Source: Leuconostoc mesenteroides subsp. mesenteroides ATCC 8293
GTDB taxonomy: Bacteria; Bacillota; Bacilli; Lactobacillales; Lactobacillaceae
Reading direction: 5' to 3'
Assembly (NCBI RefSeq): GCF_000014445.1
Contig: NC_008531.1
Span: 86,001 to 150,000 of the forward strand
Length of the DNA stretch: 64,000 nucleotides
The notes under the pieces were generated by a model, which was not told the origin of the DNA, ran no database searches, and worked only from the letters and a program-made list of their open reading frames with translations. This document shows, one piece after another, positions 34,805 to 44,131 of the stretch. Within the stretch, counting starts at the first letter, position 1. Every line of letters begins with the position of its first letter. A program made the translations under genes and the position numbers.

Positions 34805-35587
34805 ATGTTAAAAGTCAGAAATTTCAGAAAAAAGTATCATGAACATGAAGTATTGAAAGGAATTGATATTGAAGTTAACCAAGGGGATGTAGTAGCATTA
34901 CTTGGACCATCAGGATCTGGTAAGACTACGTTTTTAAGAGGGTTAGCTTTTCTAACACCGGGAGATTCTGGTGTTATAGAATTTGATGATCAAAAAATAA
35001 GTATTGAATCGGCAACGCCTGTTGATATTAAAAAGTTGCGACAAAAGATGGGCTTCGTTTTTCAAAATTTCAATTTGTTTGCTAATAAGACGGCCATACA
35101 AAATGTCGAAGAAGGTTTGATTATTGGGCATAAGGAGCCAAAAGAAATAGCTCGAAAAAAAGCGCAGGAAGCCTTACAAAAAGTAGGTTTGTTGGAATTT
35201 GCCAATCATTATCCAAGTCAATTGTCTGGTGGACAAGCGCAGCGCGTAGGAATTGCTAGAGCAGCAGCTTTAAATCCGGAGATTATTTTATTGGATGAGC
35301 CGACGAGCGCGTTAGATCCCGAGTTAGTAGCAGATGTTTTGCAGGTGATTAAACAACTAGCTGATGAAGGGAAAACGATGATTGTCGTCACTCATGAGAT
35401 GGCTTTTGCTCGTGATGTGGCTGATAAAGTTGTTTTTATGGATAAAGGTTTAGTTGTAGAGGAAAATGAACCCGTTGAATTTTTTGATAATCCTAAGTCG
35501 CCACGTTTGAAAGAATTTTTAAGTCGTATTAGCGCTGCCAATGTTGCTGACAACAGTTTTGAGTATGAAAAGGCTAATCAAAAATAA
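34805..35587 (+). CDS. Amino-acid ABC transporter ATP-binding protein (TcyN-like)
   Basis: A 260-aa GlnQ-type ATPase: Walker A GPSGSGKTT, Q-loop VFQNFNLF, signature LSGGQAQR, Walker B IILLDEPTSALD, H-loop VTHEM. The ATG at 34805 is chosen because GGGAGA (34794-34799) is correctly spaced; an in-frame ATG at 34787 lies inside the permease gene without a ribosome site. Last gene of the T-box 4 operon; no clear terminator follows. Confidence 0.92.
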   Translation: MLKVRNFRKKYHEHEVLKGIDIEVNQGDVVALLGPSGSGKTTFLRGLAFLTPGDSGVIEFDDQKISIESATPVDIKKLRQKMGFVFQNFNLFANKTAIQNVEEGLIIGHKEPKEIARKKAQEALQKVGLLEFANHYPSQLSGGQAQRVGIARAAALNPEIILLDEPTSALDPELVADVLQVIKQLADEGKTMIVVTHEMAFARDVADKVVFMDKGLVVEENEPVEFFDNPKSPRLKEFLSRISAANVADNSFEYEKANQK

Positions 35588-35630
35588 ATTAAACGCGCTC
35601 TTTAGACTTGTAGCAGCATCTAGCGGAAAA

Positions 35631-35646
35631 TGTTTCACGTGAAACG
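35631..35646. other. parS-like chromosome partitioning site
   Basis: TGTTTCACGTGAAACG contains the perfect 14-bp palindrome GTTTCACGTGAAAC and matches the conserved ParB/Spo0J site TGTTTCACGTGAAACA at 15 of 16 positions. It lies in an intergenic gap, 60 bp before prfC. Confidence 0.88.
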
Positions 35647-35705
35647 GATAAAAATATTTAATTGGTTACTAGCGATTGGCTTGTTTTTCAGGTAAACTAG
35701 ATACT

Positions 35706-37217
35706 ATGGAAAACTTTCAAGAACAACTAAAGAACCGACGTACTTTTGCGATCATCTCCCATCCCGATGCTGGTAAAACAACCTTAACTGAGCAATTATT
35801 GTTGCATGGTGGAGTGATTCGTGAAGCCGGAACAGTTAAAGGCCGTGGGTCGAACAAATTAGCTTCATCTGATTGGATGGCGATTGAGCAACAACGTGGT
35901 ATTTCAGTAACGTCATCTGTATTGCAGTTTGACTATGAAGGTAAACGAATCAATATTTTGGATACACCGGGGCACGAGGACTTTTCAGAAGATACCTATC
36001 GTACTTTGATGGCTGTGGATTCAGTAGTCATGGTAGTCGATGCCGCCAAGGGTATTGAGCCACAGACTAAAAAGTTATTTGAAATTGTCTCACAGCGTGG
36101 AATACCAGTCTTTACGTTCTTTAACAAAATTGATCGTGACGCTCGCCCAGCACTTGATTTGGTTGACGAGCTTGAAACTGTATTAGGAATTCAAGCTTAC
36201 CCAATGAATTGGCCAGTCGGCTCCGGCCAGGTTCTGCAAGGCATTTATGATTTGCAGGCTGACCAACTTGTGCCCTTTAAGAATGCCACAATTCATTCCG
36301 AGATCGTCGATGAGGCGATGGATGAAATTGAATTGTTACGTGATGCGGGTAATCCATTTGATGAGGATAAAATCGCTCATGGGCAATTAACACAAGTATT
36401 CTTTGGCTCAGCGTTGGTTAATTTTGGTGTAACAGAATTCTTGCGTGAATATTTGACGTATGCACCAGCCCCAGCAGCGATGACGACAGTTGATGACAAA
36501 AAAATTAATCCAGAAGACGCACAGTTCAGTGGTTTTGTATTTAAGATACAGGCCAACATGGATCCCAGACATCGAGACCGTATTGCATTTGTGCGGATCG
36601 TGAGTGGGGAGTTTAATCGCGGTATGGATGTGTTATTACAACGGAATGGCAAGAAATTAAAGCTCTCGAACGTGACACAATTTATGGCCGAAGAACGTGA
36701 AAATGTCCAGACAGCAGTTCCTGGTGATATTATTGGTGTCTATGATACGGGGAATTTCCAAATAGGTGATACAATCTACTCTGGAAAGAAAGCTGTACAG
36801 TTCCCTGATTTGCCAACATTTACACCTGAATTGTTTAACCGTGTGGTTGCCAAGGATGTGATGAAGCAAAAGTCATATCATAAAGGGATTGAACAACTCG
36901 TTCAAGAAGGAACAATTCAACTTTATAAATCATGGAACGGCGGCGACTACATTATTGGCGCTGTTGGACAATTGCAGTTTGAAGTGTTCCAGTTCCGTAT
37001 GGAAAACGAATATAATGTTGAAATTCAATTTGAACCCATTGGTTCCAAAGTTGCTCGCTGGATAAAGCCAGAACAATTAGACGAGAAAATGAGTTCATCA
37101 CGTAATTTACTAGTAAAAGATCGGTACGATGAACCAGTATTCTTATTCGAGAATAAATTCGCCTTGAATTGGTTCCACGATAAATACCCTGATGTTGAAT
37201 TAGAAGAAAAAATGTAA
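35706..37217 (+). CDS. prfC: Peptide chain release factor 3
   Basis: A 504-aa translational GTPase that recycles RF1 and RF2 from the ribosome. G1 is SHPDAGKTT, the switch I region contains [12 protein letters not shown] and [10 protein letters not shown]3 is [11 protein letters not shown] and G4 is FNKIDRD. The C-terminal RF3 domain ([18 protein letters not shown]) is intact. ATG 35706 is chosen; the upstream in-frame TTG at 35676 adds a segment unlike the family. The ribosome site is weak (AGGT). Confidence 0.93.
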   Translation: MENFQEQLKNRRTFAIISHPDAGKTTLTEQLLLHGGVIREAGTVKGRGSNKLASSDWMAIEQQRGISVTSSVLQFDYEGKRINILDTPGHEDFSEDTYRTLMAVDSVVMVVDAAKGIEPQTKKLFEIVSQRGIPVFTFFNKIDRDARPALDLVDELETVLGIQAYPMNWPVGSGQVLQGIYDLQADQLVPFKNATIHSEIVDEAMDEIELLRDAGNPFDEDKIAHGQLTQVFFGSALVNFGVTEFLREYLTYAPAPAAMTTVDDKKINPEDAQFSGFVFKIQANMDPRHRDRIAFVRIVSGEFNRGMDVLLQRNGKKLKLSNVTQFMAEERENVQTAVPGDIIGVYDTGNFQIGDTIYSGKKAVQFPDLPTFTPELFNRVVAKDVMKQKSYHKGIEQLVQEGTIQLYKSWNGGDYIIGAVGQLQFEVFQFRMENEYNVEIQFEPIGSKVARWIKPEQLDEKMSSSRNLLVKDRYDEPVFLFENKFALNWFHDKYPDVELEEKM

Positions 37218-37234
37218 AAACACCAAGCATATTG

Positions 37235-37258
37235 GAACGTCTGTGGACGTTCTTTTTT
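37235..37258 (+). terminator. Terminator after prfC
   Basis: GAACGT/ACGTTC stem with a six-base loop and six Ts. Confidence 0.75.
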
Positions 37259-37306
37259 AATATCGTAATATGTTAGAATATAGTAACAAGAATATTGGAG
37301 AAAATC

Positions 37307-37849
37307 ATGTCATATTATACACAACAACTTTTTAATGGCCAACGCGATCGTATTTTGCGTGTTGTTGATTCAGATGATGCTACACAAGCAACTGCTGGTT
37401 TTATTCATATTTTTGACGAACGGCGAGCTTTTGACTTTGAATACGCTAAAGAATTAACGAATGGTGAAATCACACAGGAACAGTTTGATGAGGAAGGAGA
37501 GTCGGTTAACACATTTAGCGTTAACTTTATGCCCCTAGCGCATGCTGAAGAGGAAGAAATTCCTAATGAATTGTTTGAGGAATGGGCTGGCCTAATTGGC
37601 CGTGAATATGCATTGGTTCCCAACTTACATATGAATATGTATCAACAGTCTCTGAAACCTGGAATTGAGGAAATTGATAAGGATCTTTTCGAAGAAAGAT
37701 TGTTAGAATTAGTTACACGTGTTCTCGGATCTTCTGTTGTTGGATTTGAAGAAAAAGCTTTGACACTTTACCCAAGCTTTTTAGTACAAGAGCAACCTGA
37801 ACAATCCGAACAAAAAGGGCCATCAACCCAGATAATATTACCAGAATAG
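37307..37849 (+). CDS. Conserved acidic cytoplasmic protein of unknown function
   Basis: A 180-aa soluble protein with no family I recognise. It begins MSYYTQQLFNGQRDRILRVVD, is strongly acidic (AHAEEEEIPNELFEEW; EEIDKDLFEERLLELV), and has no membrane segment or signal peptide. GGAG precedes the ATG by 8 nt, and the gene is flanked by terminators, so it is monocistronic. Composition and codon use look like its neighbours. No function is proposed. Confidence 0.65.
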   Translation: MSYYTQQLFNGQRDRILRVVDSDDATQATAGFIHIFDERRAFDFEYAKELTNGEITQEQFDEEGESVNTFSVNFMPLAHAEEEEIPNELFEEWAGLIGREYALVPNLHMNMYQQSLKPGIEEIDKDLFEERLLELVTRVLGSSVVGFEEKALTLYPSFLVQEQPEQSEQKGPSTQIILPE

Positions 37850-37890
37850 TGAATATATGGATTGATGAATAGTATATTTAGCTAATTTAG

Positions 37891-37931
37891 CGAACGTTTT
37901 GTAAGCATTATCGTTAACGTTCGTTTTTTTT
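37891..37931 (+). terminator. Terminator before the folate riboswitch
   Basis: CGAACGTT (37891-37898) pairs with AACGTTCG (37916-37923), followed by eight Ts. Confidence 0.82.
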
Positions 37932-37969
37932 TATGGTACAATGTCTGGGTCGATAAGACAAATAAAATC

Positions 37970-38130
37970 GGGGTAGATTGATGCGCGTTAAGTGCAGCGG
38001 AGACGGAATGTGAGCCGCTGACGAAACAAACATTCATTGCTAGCATTTTTTCGTGTTAGCAATGAATGTTTGTGCGGTGCATCAGTCACATTCACCACTA
38101 TATAAGGTGAACACTCCACTCGGAGGTTCT
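37970..38130 (+). promoter_or_regulatory. Tetrahydrofolate (THF) riboswitch
   Basis: The conserved THF-riboswitch core is present: GGGTAGATTGATGCGCGTTAAGTG at its 5' side, CGAAAC after the first arm, and GCGGTGCATC on the 3' side. GATGC and GCATC close the outer helix (P1), and a long arm (38028-38071) forms P3. Downstream, TTCACC (38091-38096) can pair with GGTGAA (38106-38111), and CTCC with the ribosome site CGGAGG (38121-38126), suggesting control of translation. A TACAAT -10 box lies at 37937-37942. It precedes the ECF transporter S component. Confidence 0.87.
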
Positions 38131-38135
38131 ATAGC

Positions 38136-38693
38136 ATGGAAAATACAACACGAACGTGGGTTTTCCCAAAACTAGATACGCGCCAATTCGTTTTATTGGC
38201 GATGTTGATGGCACTTCACATGGTGCTGAGCAGGCTGACAGTCGGCACTAATGTACTTCAAGTAAGCTTTGCATTCGTAACGATGTCTCTGATTGCTAAA
38301 TGGTATGGTCCATTGTGGTCTATGTTAATTGCGGCAATATTAGACGTTATCGGCGCAACAATTATTAATCCTGGTGCATTCTTTGTGGGATTCACTTTTA
38401 CAGCAATGATTAGTGCGTTAATTTATTCACTGGCTTATTTCAAGCATGACAAAACAAGCTGGTGGCGAGTAAGTGTTGCTGTGGGGTTGGTATTATTAAT
38501 TGCTAATATTGGTTTAAATTCCATTTGGTTGGTTATGATGTATCATACAGCACACGATTGGCCTTCATTTTTAGCCTTTATTACACCACGTGTCATTAAG
38601 AATTTAATTATGTTTCCCATTCAAGTGGGTATTTCGTATTTTCTTTTAAATAATCAGGTTATTAGTCACACCACAAAAAAGATTTTTAGTTAA
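38136..38693 (+). CDS. folT: ECF transporter S component, probably folate-specific
   Basis: A 185-aa membrane protein with about six helices and the ECF S-component pattern RQFVLLAMLMALHMVLSR in helix 1 (the A-X3-A contact motif for the EcfT subunit) and PGAFFVGFTFTAMISALIYSL. It recognises a vitamin and docks on the shared EcfAAT energising module encoded elsewhere. Folate specificity is inferred from the THF riboswitch immediately upstream. Confidence 0.85.
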   Translation: MENTTRTWVFPKLDTRQFVLLAMLMALHMVLSRLTVGTNVLQVSFAFVTMSLIAKWYGPLWSMLIAAILDVIGATIINPGAFFVGFTFTAMISALIYSLAYFKHDKTSWWRVSVAVGLVLLIANIGLNSIWLVMMYHTAHDWPSFLAFITPRVIKNLIMFPIQVGISYFLLNNQVISHTTKKIFS

Positions 38694-38713
38694 ACAGCTT
38701 CGGCTGTTTTTTT
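38692..38713 (+). terminator. Terminator after folT
   Basis: AAACAGC/GCTGTTT stem closed by a TTCG tetraloop with a T-run, overlapping the stop codon. Confidence 0.8.
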
Positions 38714-38731
38714 GAAAGCAGAGGTTTTAAT

Positions 38732-39559
38732 ATGGTAAATGAATTTCCACAAGTTTTAACAATAGCAGGTTCTGATTCAGATGGATCAGCAGGGATGCAG
38801 GCAGACTTGCATACATTTTTCATTAGAAAAACATACGGTATGAGTGTGTTAGTTGCTGCTGTGGCTGGTAACTCATACGGTATTCATGCTGCGGAAACAT
38901 TACCGCTACACTTTGTTGACAAACAGTTTGAGGTTCTTGCTGACGATTTTAAAGTTCGCGCTAGTAAGACGGGCATGTTATCAGATGCTAGCTTAATTGA
39001 AGCAGTGGTAAAAGCTTATAAACAGTTTGACTTTGGTCCTTTAGTAGTTGATCCGGTAATAACAACAAAACATGGTGCTCAATTGTTAGAGGCAGCGGCC
39101 TTTGAGGCACTAAAAGAAAAACTTCTACCACTGGCAACAGTTGCAACACCGAACTTTTTTGAGGCACAATTGCTAACTGGACGTACTATTGATAATGAAC
39201 AGCAACAGACAGCTGCTGCAAAAGATATTCAATCTCTGGGCGTTCAAAATGTTATTGTCAAAGGATGGCATAATCAAGATAACCAAAATGAGGTTGCTGA
39301 CTATGTTCTTCTCGCGGATGGCTCTGATTTTTGGTTAAGGCACCCGTATTTTGATACTACACACATCAATGGTACTGGGGACACTTTAAGCGCTGCTATT
39401 GCTGCTGAAATTGCTAAGGGGAAAGACGTTGCAACGGCTATTCGCATTGCCCACGATGTGACGGCAACAGCGATTGAACATGAAATTGCTGTTGGACATA
39501 AGTTTGGACCAATTAATCACTGGGCAGCTCAAGACTATAATAAAAAAGAAGACAAATAG
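38732..39559 (+). CDS. thiD: Hydroxymethylpyrimidine/phosphomethylpyrimidine (or pyridoxine) kinase
   Basis: A 275-aa ribokinase-fold kinase of the ThiD/PdxK type, with VLTIAGSDSDGSAGMQADLHTF, FGPLVVDPVITTKHGAQLL and the anion-hole HINGTGDTLSAAIAAEIAKG. These enzymes phosphorylate HMP in thiamine synthesis or salvage; Gram-positive relatives also act on pyridoxine, and the two cannot be separated by reading. It is encoded just after the folate transporter gene but has its own ribosome site behind a short terminator. Confidence 0.85.
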   Translation: MVNEFPQVLTIAGSDSDGSAGMQADLHTFFIRKTYGMSVLVAAVAGNSYGIHAAETLPLHFVDKQFEVLADDFKVRASKTGMLSDASLIEAVVKAYKQFDFGPLVVDPVITTKHGAQLLEAAAFEALKEKLLPLATVATPNFFEAQLLTGRTIDNEQQQTAAAKDIQSLGVQNVIVKGWHNQDNQNEVADYVLLADGSDFWLRHPYFDTTHINGTGDTLSAAIAAEIAKGKDVATAIRIAHDVTATAIEHEIAVGHKFGPINHWAAQDYNKKEDK

Positions 39560-39575
39560 TTTGTCTTCTTTTTTA
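39542..39575. terminator. Bidirectional terminator between thiD and the YczE-like gene
   Basis: AAGAAGACAAA/TTTGTCTTCTT stem with flanking A- and T-runs between convergent genes. Confidence 0.9.
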
Positions 39576-40259
39576 TTATGATGCACCGGTGATATCACCA
39601 TGAACAAGTCGTTTGAAAATATGACGATCCGCCCAAGCGATATTACGTCCCTGTAAAAGGAAGGACATGACAGTGCCAATACCGAGCGCTACGATTTGAT
39701 GGCTAATGATGAGACAAATAATCGAAATACCAATTGCAACAGCGAAATTACTCATTTGAGCTTTACTAGCATTGCCACGGAAATAATCAAAGCGTAAGAT
39801 ATTCGTCAGGTCATCTAAGGGGTGAAGAATCCAATTAACACGCTGGTATATGGAAATAGCCACGCCAATTGTCCAAATACCAAACAAGTCAAGAGGAATA
39901 CGCCACCACCAACTAAGTTGACGAATGCCCAGCGAGACAAAGTAATTGGCGAATACGCCAACTAAAATACTAAACGCCATACCGAAGAAAATATTGCCGA
40001 GTAATCGTAACCAATTGATACGCATGGCTAACCACATATTTAAGAATGCCACAGAAACAGCTGTAATAGCTAAAAAGATACTAATTTGCCAGCCAGTGGT
40101 GTTAGATAAGTTAGCGGCGCTTGCAGTCCATGGGGCCGAACCCATGGCGCTAGCCACACTTAATCCATTACCAAATGAGTTAATGATTAAAGAGATAAAA
40201 AAGAAACTAATTTTTTGTTTATATCCCAGTTGATAAAATTGACCATCTATATAGTACAT
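39576..40259 (-). CDS. YczE/YyaS/YitT family membrane protein
   Basis: A 227-aa protein with about five membrane helices. The N-terminal segment FFFISLIINSFGNGLSVASAMGSAPWTASAANLS and the central YPLD-like PLDDLTNIL match the YczE-like family, whose members are of unknown function (B. subtilis YczE influences surfactin production). It is transcribed alone and converges on thiD. Confidence 0.72.
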   Translation of the reverse strand: MYYIDGQFYQLGYKQKISFFFISLIINSFGNGLSVASAMGSAPWTASAANLSNTTGWQISIFLAITAVSVAFLNMWLAMRINWLRLLGNIFFGMAFSILVGVFANYFVSLGIRQLSWWWRIPLDLFGIWTIGVAISIYQRVNWILHPLDDLTNILRFDYFRGNASKAQMSNFAVAIGISIICLIISHQIVALGIGTVMSFLLQGRNIAWADRHIFKRLVHGDITGAS

Positions 40260-40364
40260 TGTGTAATTTTTTCCTTAGTTGATTATCTTCTTATTATAGC
40301 ATTAAGAAAGGTGCTTAAAGATAGTTTACAAAATCACAATTAAGGTATAGAATATATGCATTAG

Positions 40365-41162
<798 letters not shown>

Positions 41163-41185
41163 ATTCAATATATAACTTTAAATGC

Positions 41186-41216
41186 ATCTCAATTTCTTTA
41201 ATTGGGGTTTTTTTTT
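41186..41216 (+). terminator. Terminator after butA
   Basis: ATCTCAATT/AATTGGGGT stem with two G-T wobbles and nine Ts. Confidence 0.8.
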
Positions 41217-41264
41217 GTGCACTAATCTAAATATGTGATTTATTATACAATATATATATTATTA

Positions 41265-41349
41265 TGTTAGCGCTAACAAAAGCTTTTAAATAAGGGTTTA
41301 AGAAACATATTCAAAAAAGGTTGCTTTTTAAAAAAGAATGATATATACT
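41265..41349 (+). promoter_or_regulatory. adhE promoter and palindromic cre-like site
   Basis: The promoter is TTGCTT (41321-41326), 17 nt, TATACT (41344-41349). TGTTAGCGCTAACA at 41265-41278 is a perfect palindrome matching the CcpA cre consensus at 13 of 14 positions. Its location about 43 bp upstream of the -35 box would suit activation or modulation rather than blockage. Confidence 0.65.
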
Positions 41350-41388
41350 TATATTGTTAATAAATGAGCAAGTAAAGGAGCAAAGATT

Positions 41389-44091
41389 ATGGCAGAAGCA
41401 ATTGCAAAGAAACCCGCAAAAAGGGTTTTGACCCCTGAAGAAAAAGCGGAATTACAAACACAAGCTGAGAAGATGACTGAGGTATTGATTGAAAAATCAC
41501 AAAAGGCATTGTCTGAATTTTCAACATTTTCGCAAGAACAAGTTGATAAAATTGTTGCAGCTATGGCCTTGGCAGGTTCTGAGAATTCACTTCTGTTAGC
41601 CCATGCTGCTCACGACGAGACTGGACGTGGGGTTGTGGAAGATAAGGATACGAAAAATCGTTTCGCCTCAGAATCAGTTTATAACGCTATTAAGTTTGAT
41701 AAGACTGTGGGTGTTATTAGTGAAGACAAGATTCAAGGTAAGGTAGAATTAGCAGCCCCACTTGGTATTTTGGCTGGAATCGTCCCAACGACAAATCCAA
41801 CGTCGACAACTATTTTCAAATCAATGTTGACAGCAAAGACACGTAACACAATTATCTTTGCTTTCCATCCCCAGGCTCAAAAAGCATCGGTTCTTGCTGC
41901 AAAAATTGTTTATGATGCTGCTGTTAAAGCAGGCGCACCGGAAAACTTTATCCAATGGATTGAAAAGCCTTCACTTTATGCAACAAGTGCGCTGATACAA
42001 AATCCTCACATTGCTTCAATTCTAGCTACTGGTGGGCCATCAATGGTTAATGCAGCTTTGAAGTCAGGAAATCCATCCATGGGTGTCGGTGCTGGAAACG
42101 GTGCAGTTTATATTGATGCAACTGTTGACACAGATCGTGCCGTGTCCGATTTGTTGTTATCAAAGCGTTTCGATAATGGCATGATTTGTGCCACAGAAAA
42201 CTCAGCCGTTATTCAAGCACCAATCTATGACGAAATTTTAACTAAGTTACAAGAACAAGGTGCATACCTTGTTCCTAAGAAAGACTACAAAAAAATTGCT
42301 GATTATGTATTTAAGCCTAACGCAGAGGGATTTGGTATTGCTGGTCCTGTTGCTGGTATGTCAGGACGTTGGATTGCTGAGCAAGCAGGCGTAAAGATTC
42401 CTGATGGTAAAGATGTACTTTTGTTCGAATTAGATCAGAAGAACATAGGTGAAGCGTTATCTTCTGAAAAGTTATCGCCATTACTTTCAATTTATAAAGT
42501 TGAGAAGCGTGAAGAAGCTATTGAGACTGTTCAATCCTTGTTAAACTATCAAGGCGCGGGGCACAACGCAGCAATTCAAATTGGTTCACAAGATGATCCA
42601 TTCATTAAAGAGTATGCTGACGCTATTGGTGCATCACGTATTTTGGTTAACCAACCTGACTCAATCGGTGGTGTTGGAGATATTTACACAGATGCTATGC
42701 GTCCATCGTTGACACTTGGTACCGGATCATGGGGGAAGAATTCATTGTCTCATAACTTATCAACATACGACTTACTTAATATTAAGACCGTGGCTCGCCG
42801 CCGTAATCGTCCTCAATGGGTTCGTTTACCTAAGGAAGTTTACTACGAAGCCAATGCCATTACTTACTTACAAGACTTGCCTACTATAAACCGTGCATTT
42901 ATTGTCGCTGATCCTGGTATGGTTCAGTTCGGATTTGTTGGCAGAGTACTAGGTCAACTTGAGTTACGTCAAGAACAGGTTGAAACAAATATCTATGGTT
43001 CAGTTAAGCCTGACCCAACTTTGTCACAAGCTGTTGAAATTGCTCGCCAAATGGCAGACTTCAAACCAGATACAGTTATTTTACTTGGCGGTGGTTCGGC
43101 ACTTGACGCTGGTAAAATTGGTCGGTTCTTGTACGAATACTCGACACGCCATGAAGGAATTTTAGAAGATGACGAGGCGATTAAAGATCTATTCTTAGAA
43201 CTACAACAAAAGTTTATGGATATTCGTAAGCGAATCGTTAAGTTTTACCACGCACGTTTGACACAAATGGTTGCGATTCCAACAACTTCAGGTACTGGAT
43301 CAGAAGTCACACCATTTGCCGTTATTACAGATGATGAAACACATGTAAAGTATCCACTAGCCGATTATGAATTGACACCGGAAGTTGCTATTGTTGATCC
43401 AGAATTTGTTATGACCGTACCACAACACACGGTATCTTGGTCAGGATTAGATGCTTTGTCACATGCTTTGGAATCGTATGTCTCAGTGATGGCTTCTGAA
43501 TTCACACGTCCTTGGGCATTACAAGCTATTAAGTTGATTTTTGATAACTTAACAAATTCATACAATTATGATCCTAAACACCCAACTAAGGAAGGTCAGA
43601 ATGCACGCACAAAGATGCACTATGCGTCAACATTGGCTGGTATGTCATTTGCGAATGCCTTCTTGGGACTTAACCACTCACTAGCACACAAAACTGGTGG
43701 AGAATTCGGACTACCTCACGGTATGGCAATCGCTATTGCAATGCCACATGTGATTAAGTTTAATGCGGTAACAGGAAATGTAAAGCGCACACCATACCCA
43801 CGTTACGAAACCTATACAGCACAAAAAGATTATGCTGATATTGCACGTTACTTAGGTTTGAAAGGTGAAACAGATGCTGAATTGGTCGATGTATTGATTG
43901 CAGAAATCAAGAAGTTGGCTGCATCAGTGGGTGTCAATCAAACACTATCTGGCAACGGTGTTTCAAAGCATGACTTTGATACAAAGTTAGAAAAGATGAT
44001 TGACTTAGTTTACAATGACCAATGCACGCCGGGAAACCCTCGCCAACCAAGCTTGGCAGAAATTCGTCAATTGTTGAAAGATCAGTTTTAA
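41389..44091 (+). CDS. adhE: Bifunctional acetaldehyde/alcohol dehydrogenase
   Basis: A full-length 900-aa AdhE. The N-terminal CoA-acylating aldehyde dehydrogenase has PLGILAGIVPTTNPTSTT and catalytic Cys267 (NGMICATENS). The C-terminal iron-dependent alcohol dehydrogenase has GGGSALDAGK, PTTSGTGSEVTPFAVI and the iron ligands in ALSHALESYVS and NHSLAHKTGGEFGLPHG. It reduces acetyl-CoA to ethanol, the main NADH sink of the phosphoketolase pathway and a counterpart to the NADH oxidase at 1724. Confidence 0.96.
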   Translation: MAEAIAKKPAKRVLTPEEKAELQTQAEKMTEVLIEKSQKALSEFSTFSQEQVDKIVAAMALAGSENSLLLAHAAHDETGRGVVEDKDTKNRFASESVYNAIKFDKTVGVISEDKIQGKVELAAPLGILAGIVPTTNPTSTTIFKSMLTAKTRNTIIFAFHPQAQKASVLAAKIVYDAAVKAGAPENFIQWIEKPSLYATSALIQNPHIASILATGGPSMVNAALKSGNPSMGVGAGNGAVYIDATVDTDRAVSDLLLSKRFDNGMICATENSAVIQAPIYDEILTKLQEQGAYLVPKKDYKKIADYVFKPNAEGFGIAGPVAGMSGRWIAEQAGVKIPDGKDVLLFELDQKNIGEALSSEKLSPLLSIYKVEKREEAIETVQSLLNYQGAGHNAAIQIGSQDDPFIKEYADAIGASRILVNQPDSIGGVGDIYTDAMRPSLTLGTGSWGKNSLSHNLSTYDLLNIKTVARRRNRPQWVRLPKEVYYEANAITYLQDLPTINRAFIVADPGMVQFGFVGRVLGQLELRQEQVETNIYGSVKPDPTLSQAVEIARQMADFKPDTVILLGGGSALDAGKIGRFLYEYSTRHEGILEDDEAIKDLFLELQQKFMDIRKRIVKFYHARLTQMVAIPTTSGTGSEVTPFAVITDDETHVKYPLADYELTPEVAIVDPEFVMTVPQHTVSWSGLDALSHALESYVSVMASEFTRPWALQAIKLIFDNLTNSYNYDPKHPTKEGQNARTKMHYASTLAGMSFANAFLGLNHSLAHKTGGEFGLPHGMAIAIAMPHVIKFNAVTGNVKRTPYPRYETYTAQKDYADIARYLGLKGETDAELVDVLIAEIKKLAASVGVNQTLSGNGVSKHDFDTKLEKMIDLVYNDQCTPGNPRQPSLAEIRQLLKDQF

Positions 44092-44131
44092 AAAAAGAGA
44101 CCTTACAATTAAGTAAGGTCTTTTTATTTTT
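44091..44131. terminator. Bidirectional terminator between adhE and the rRNA methyltransferase gene
   Basis: AAGACCTTAC-type stem (AGACCTTAC/GTAAGGTCT) with A- and T-runs on both sides, between convergent genes. Confidence 0.92.
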
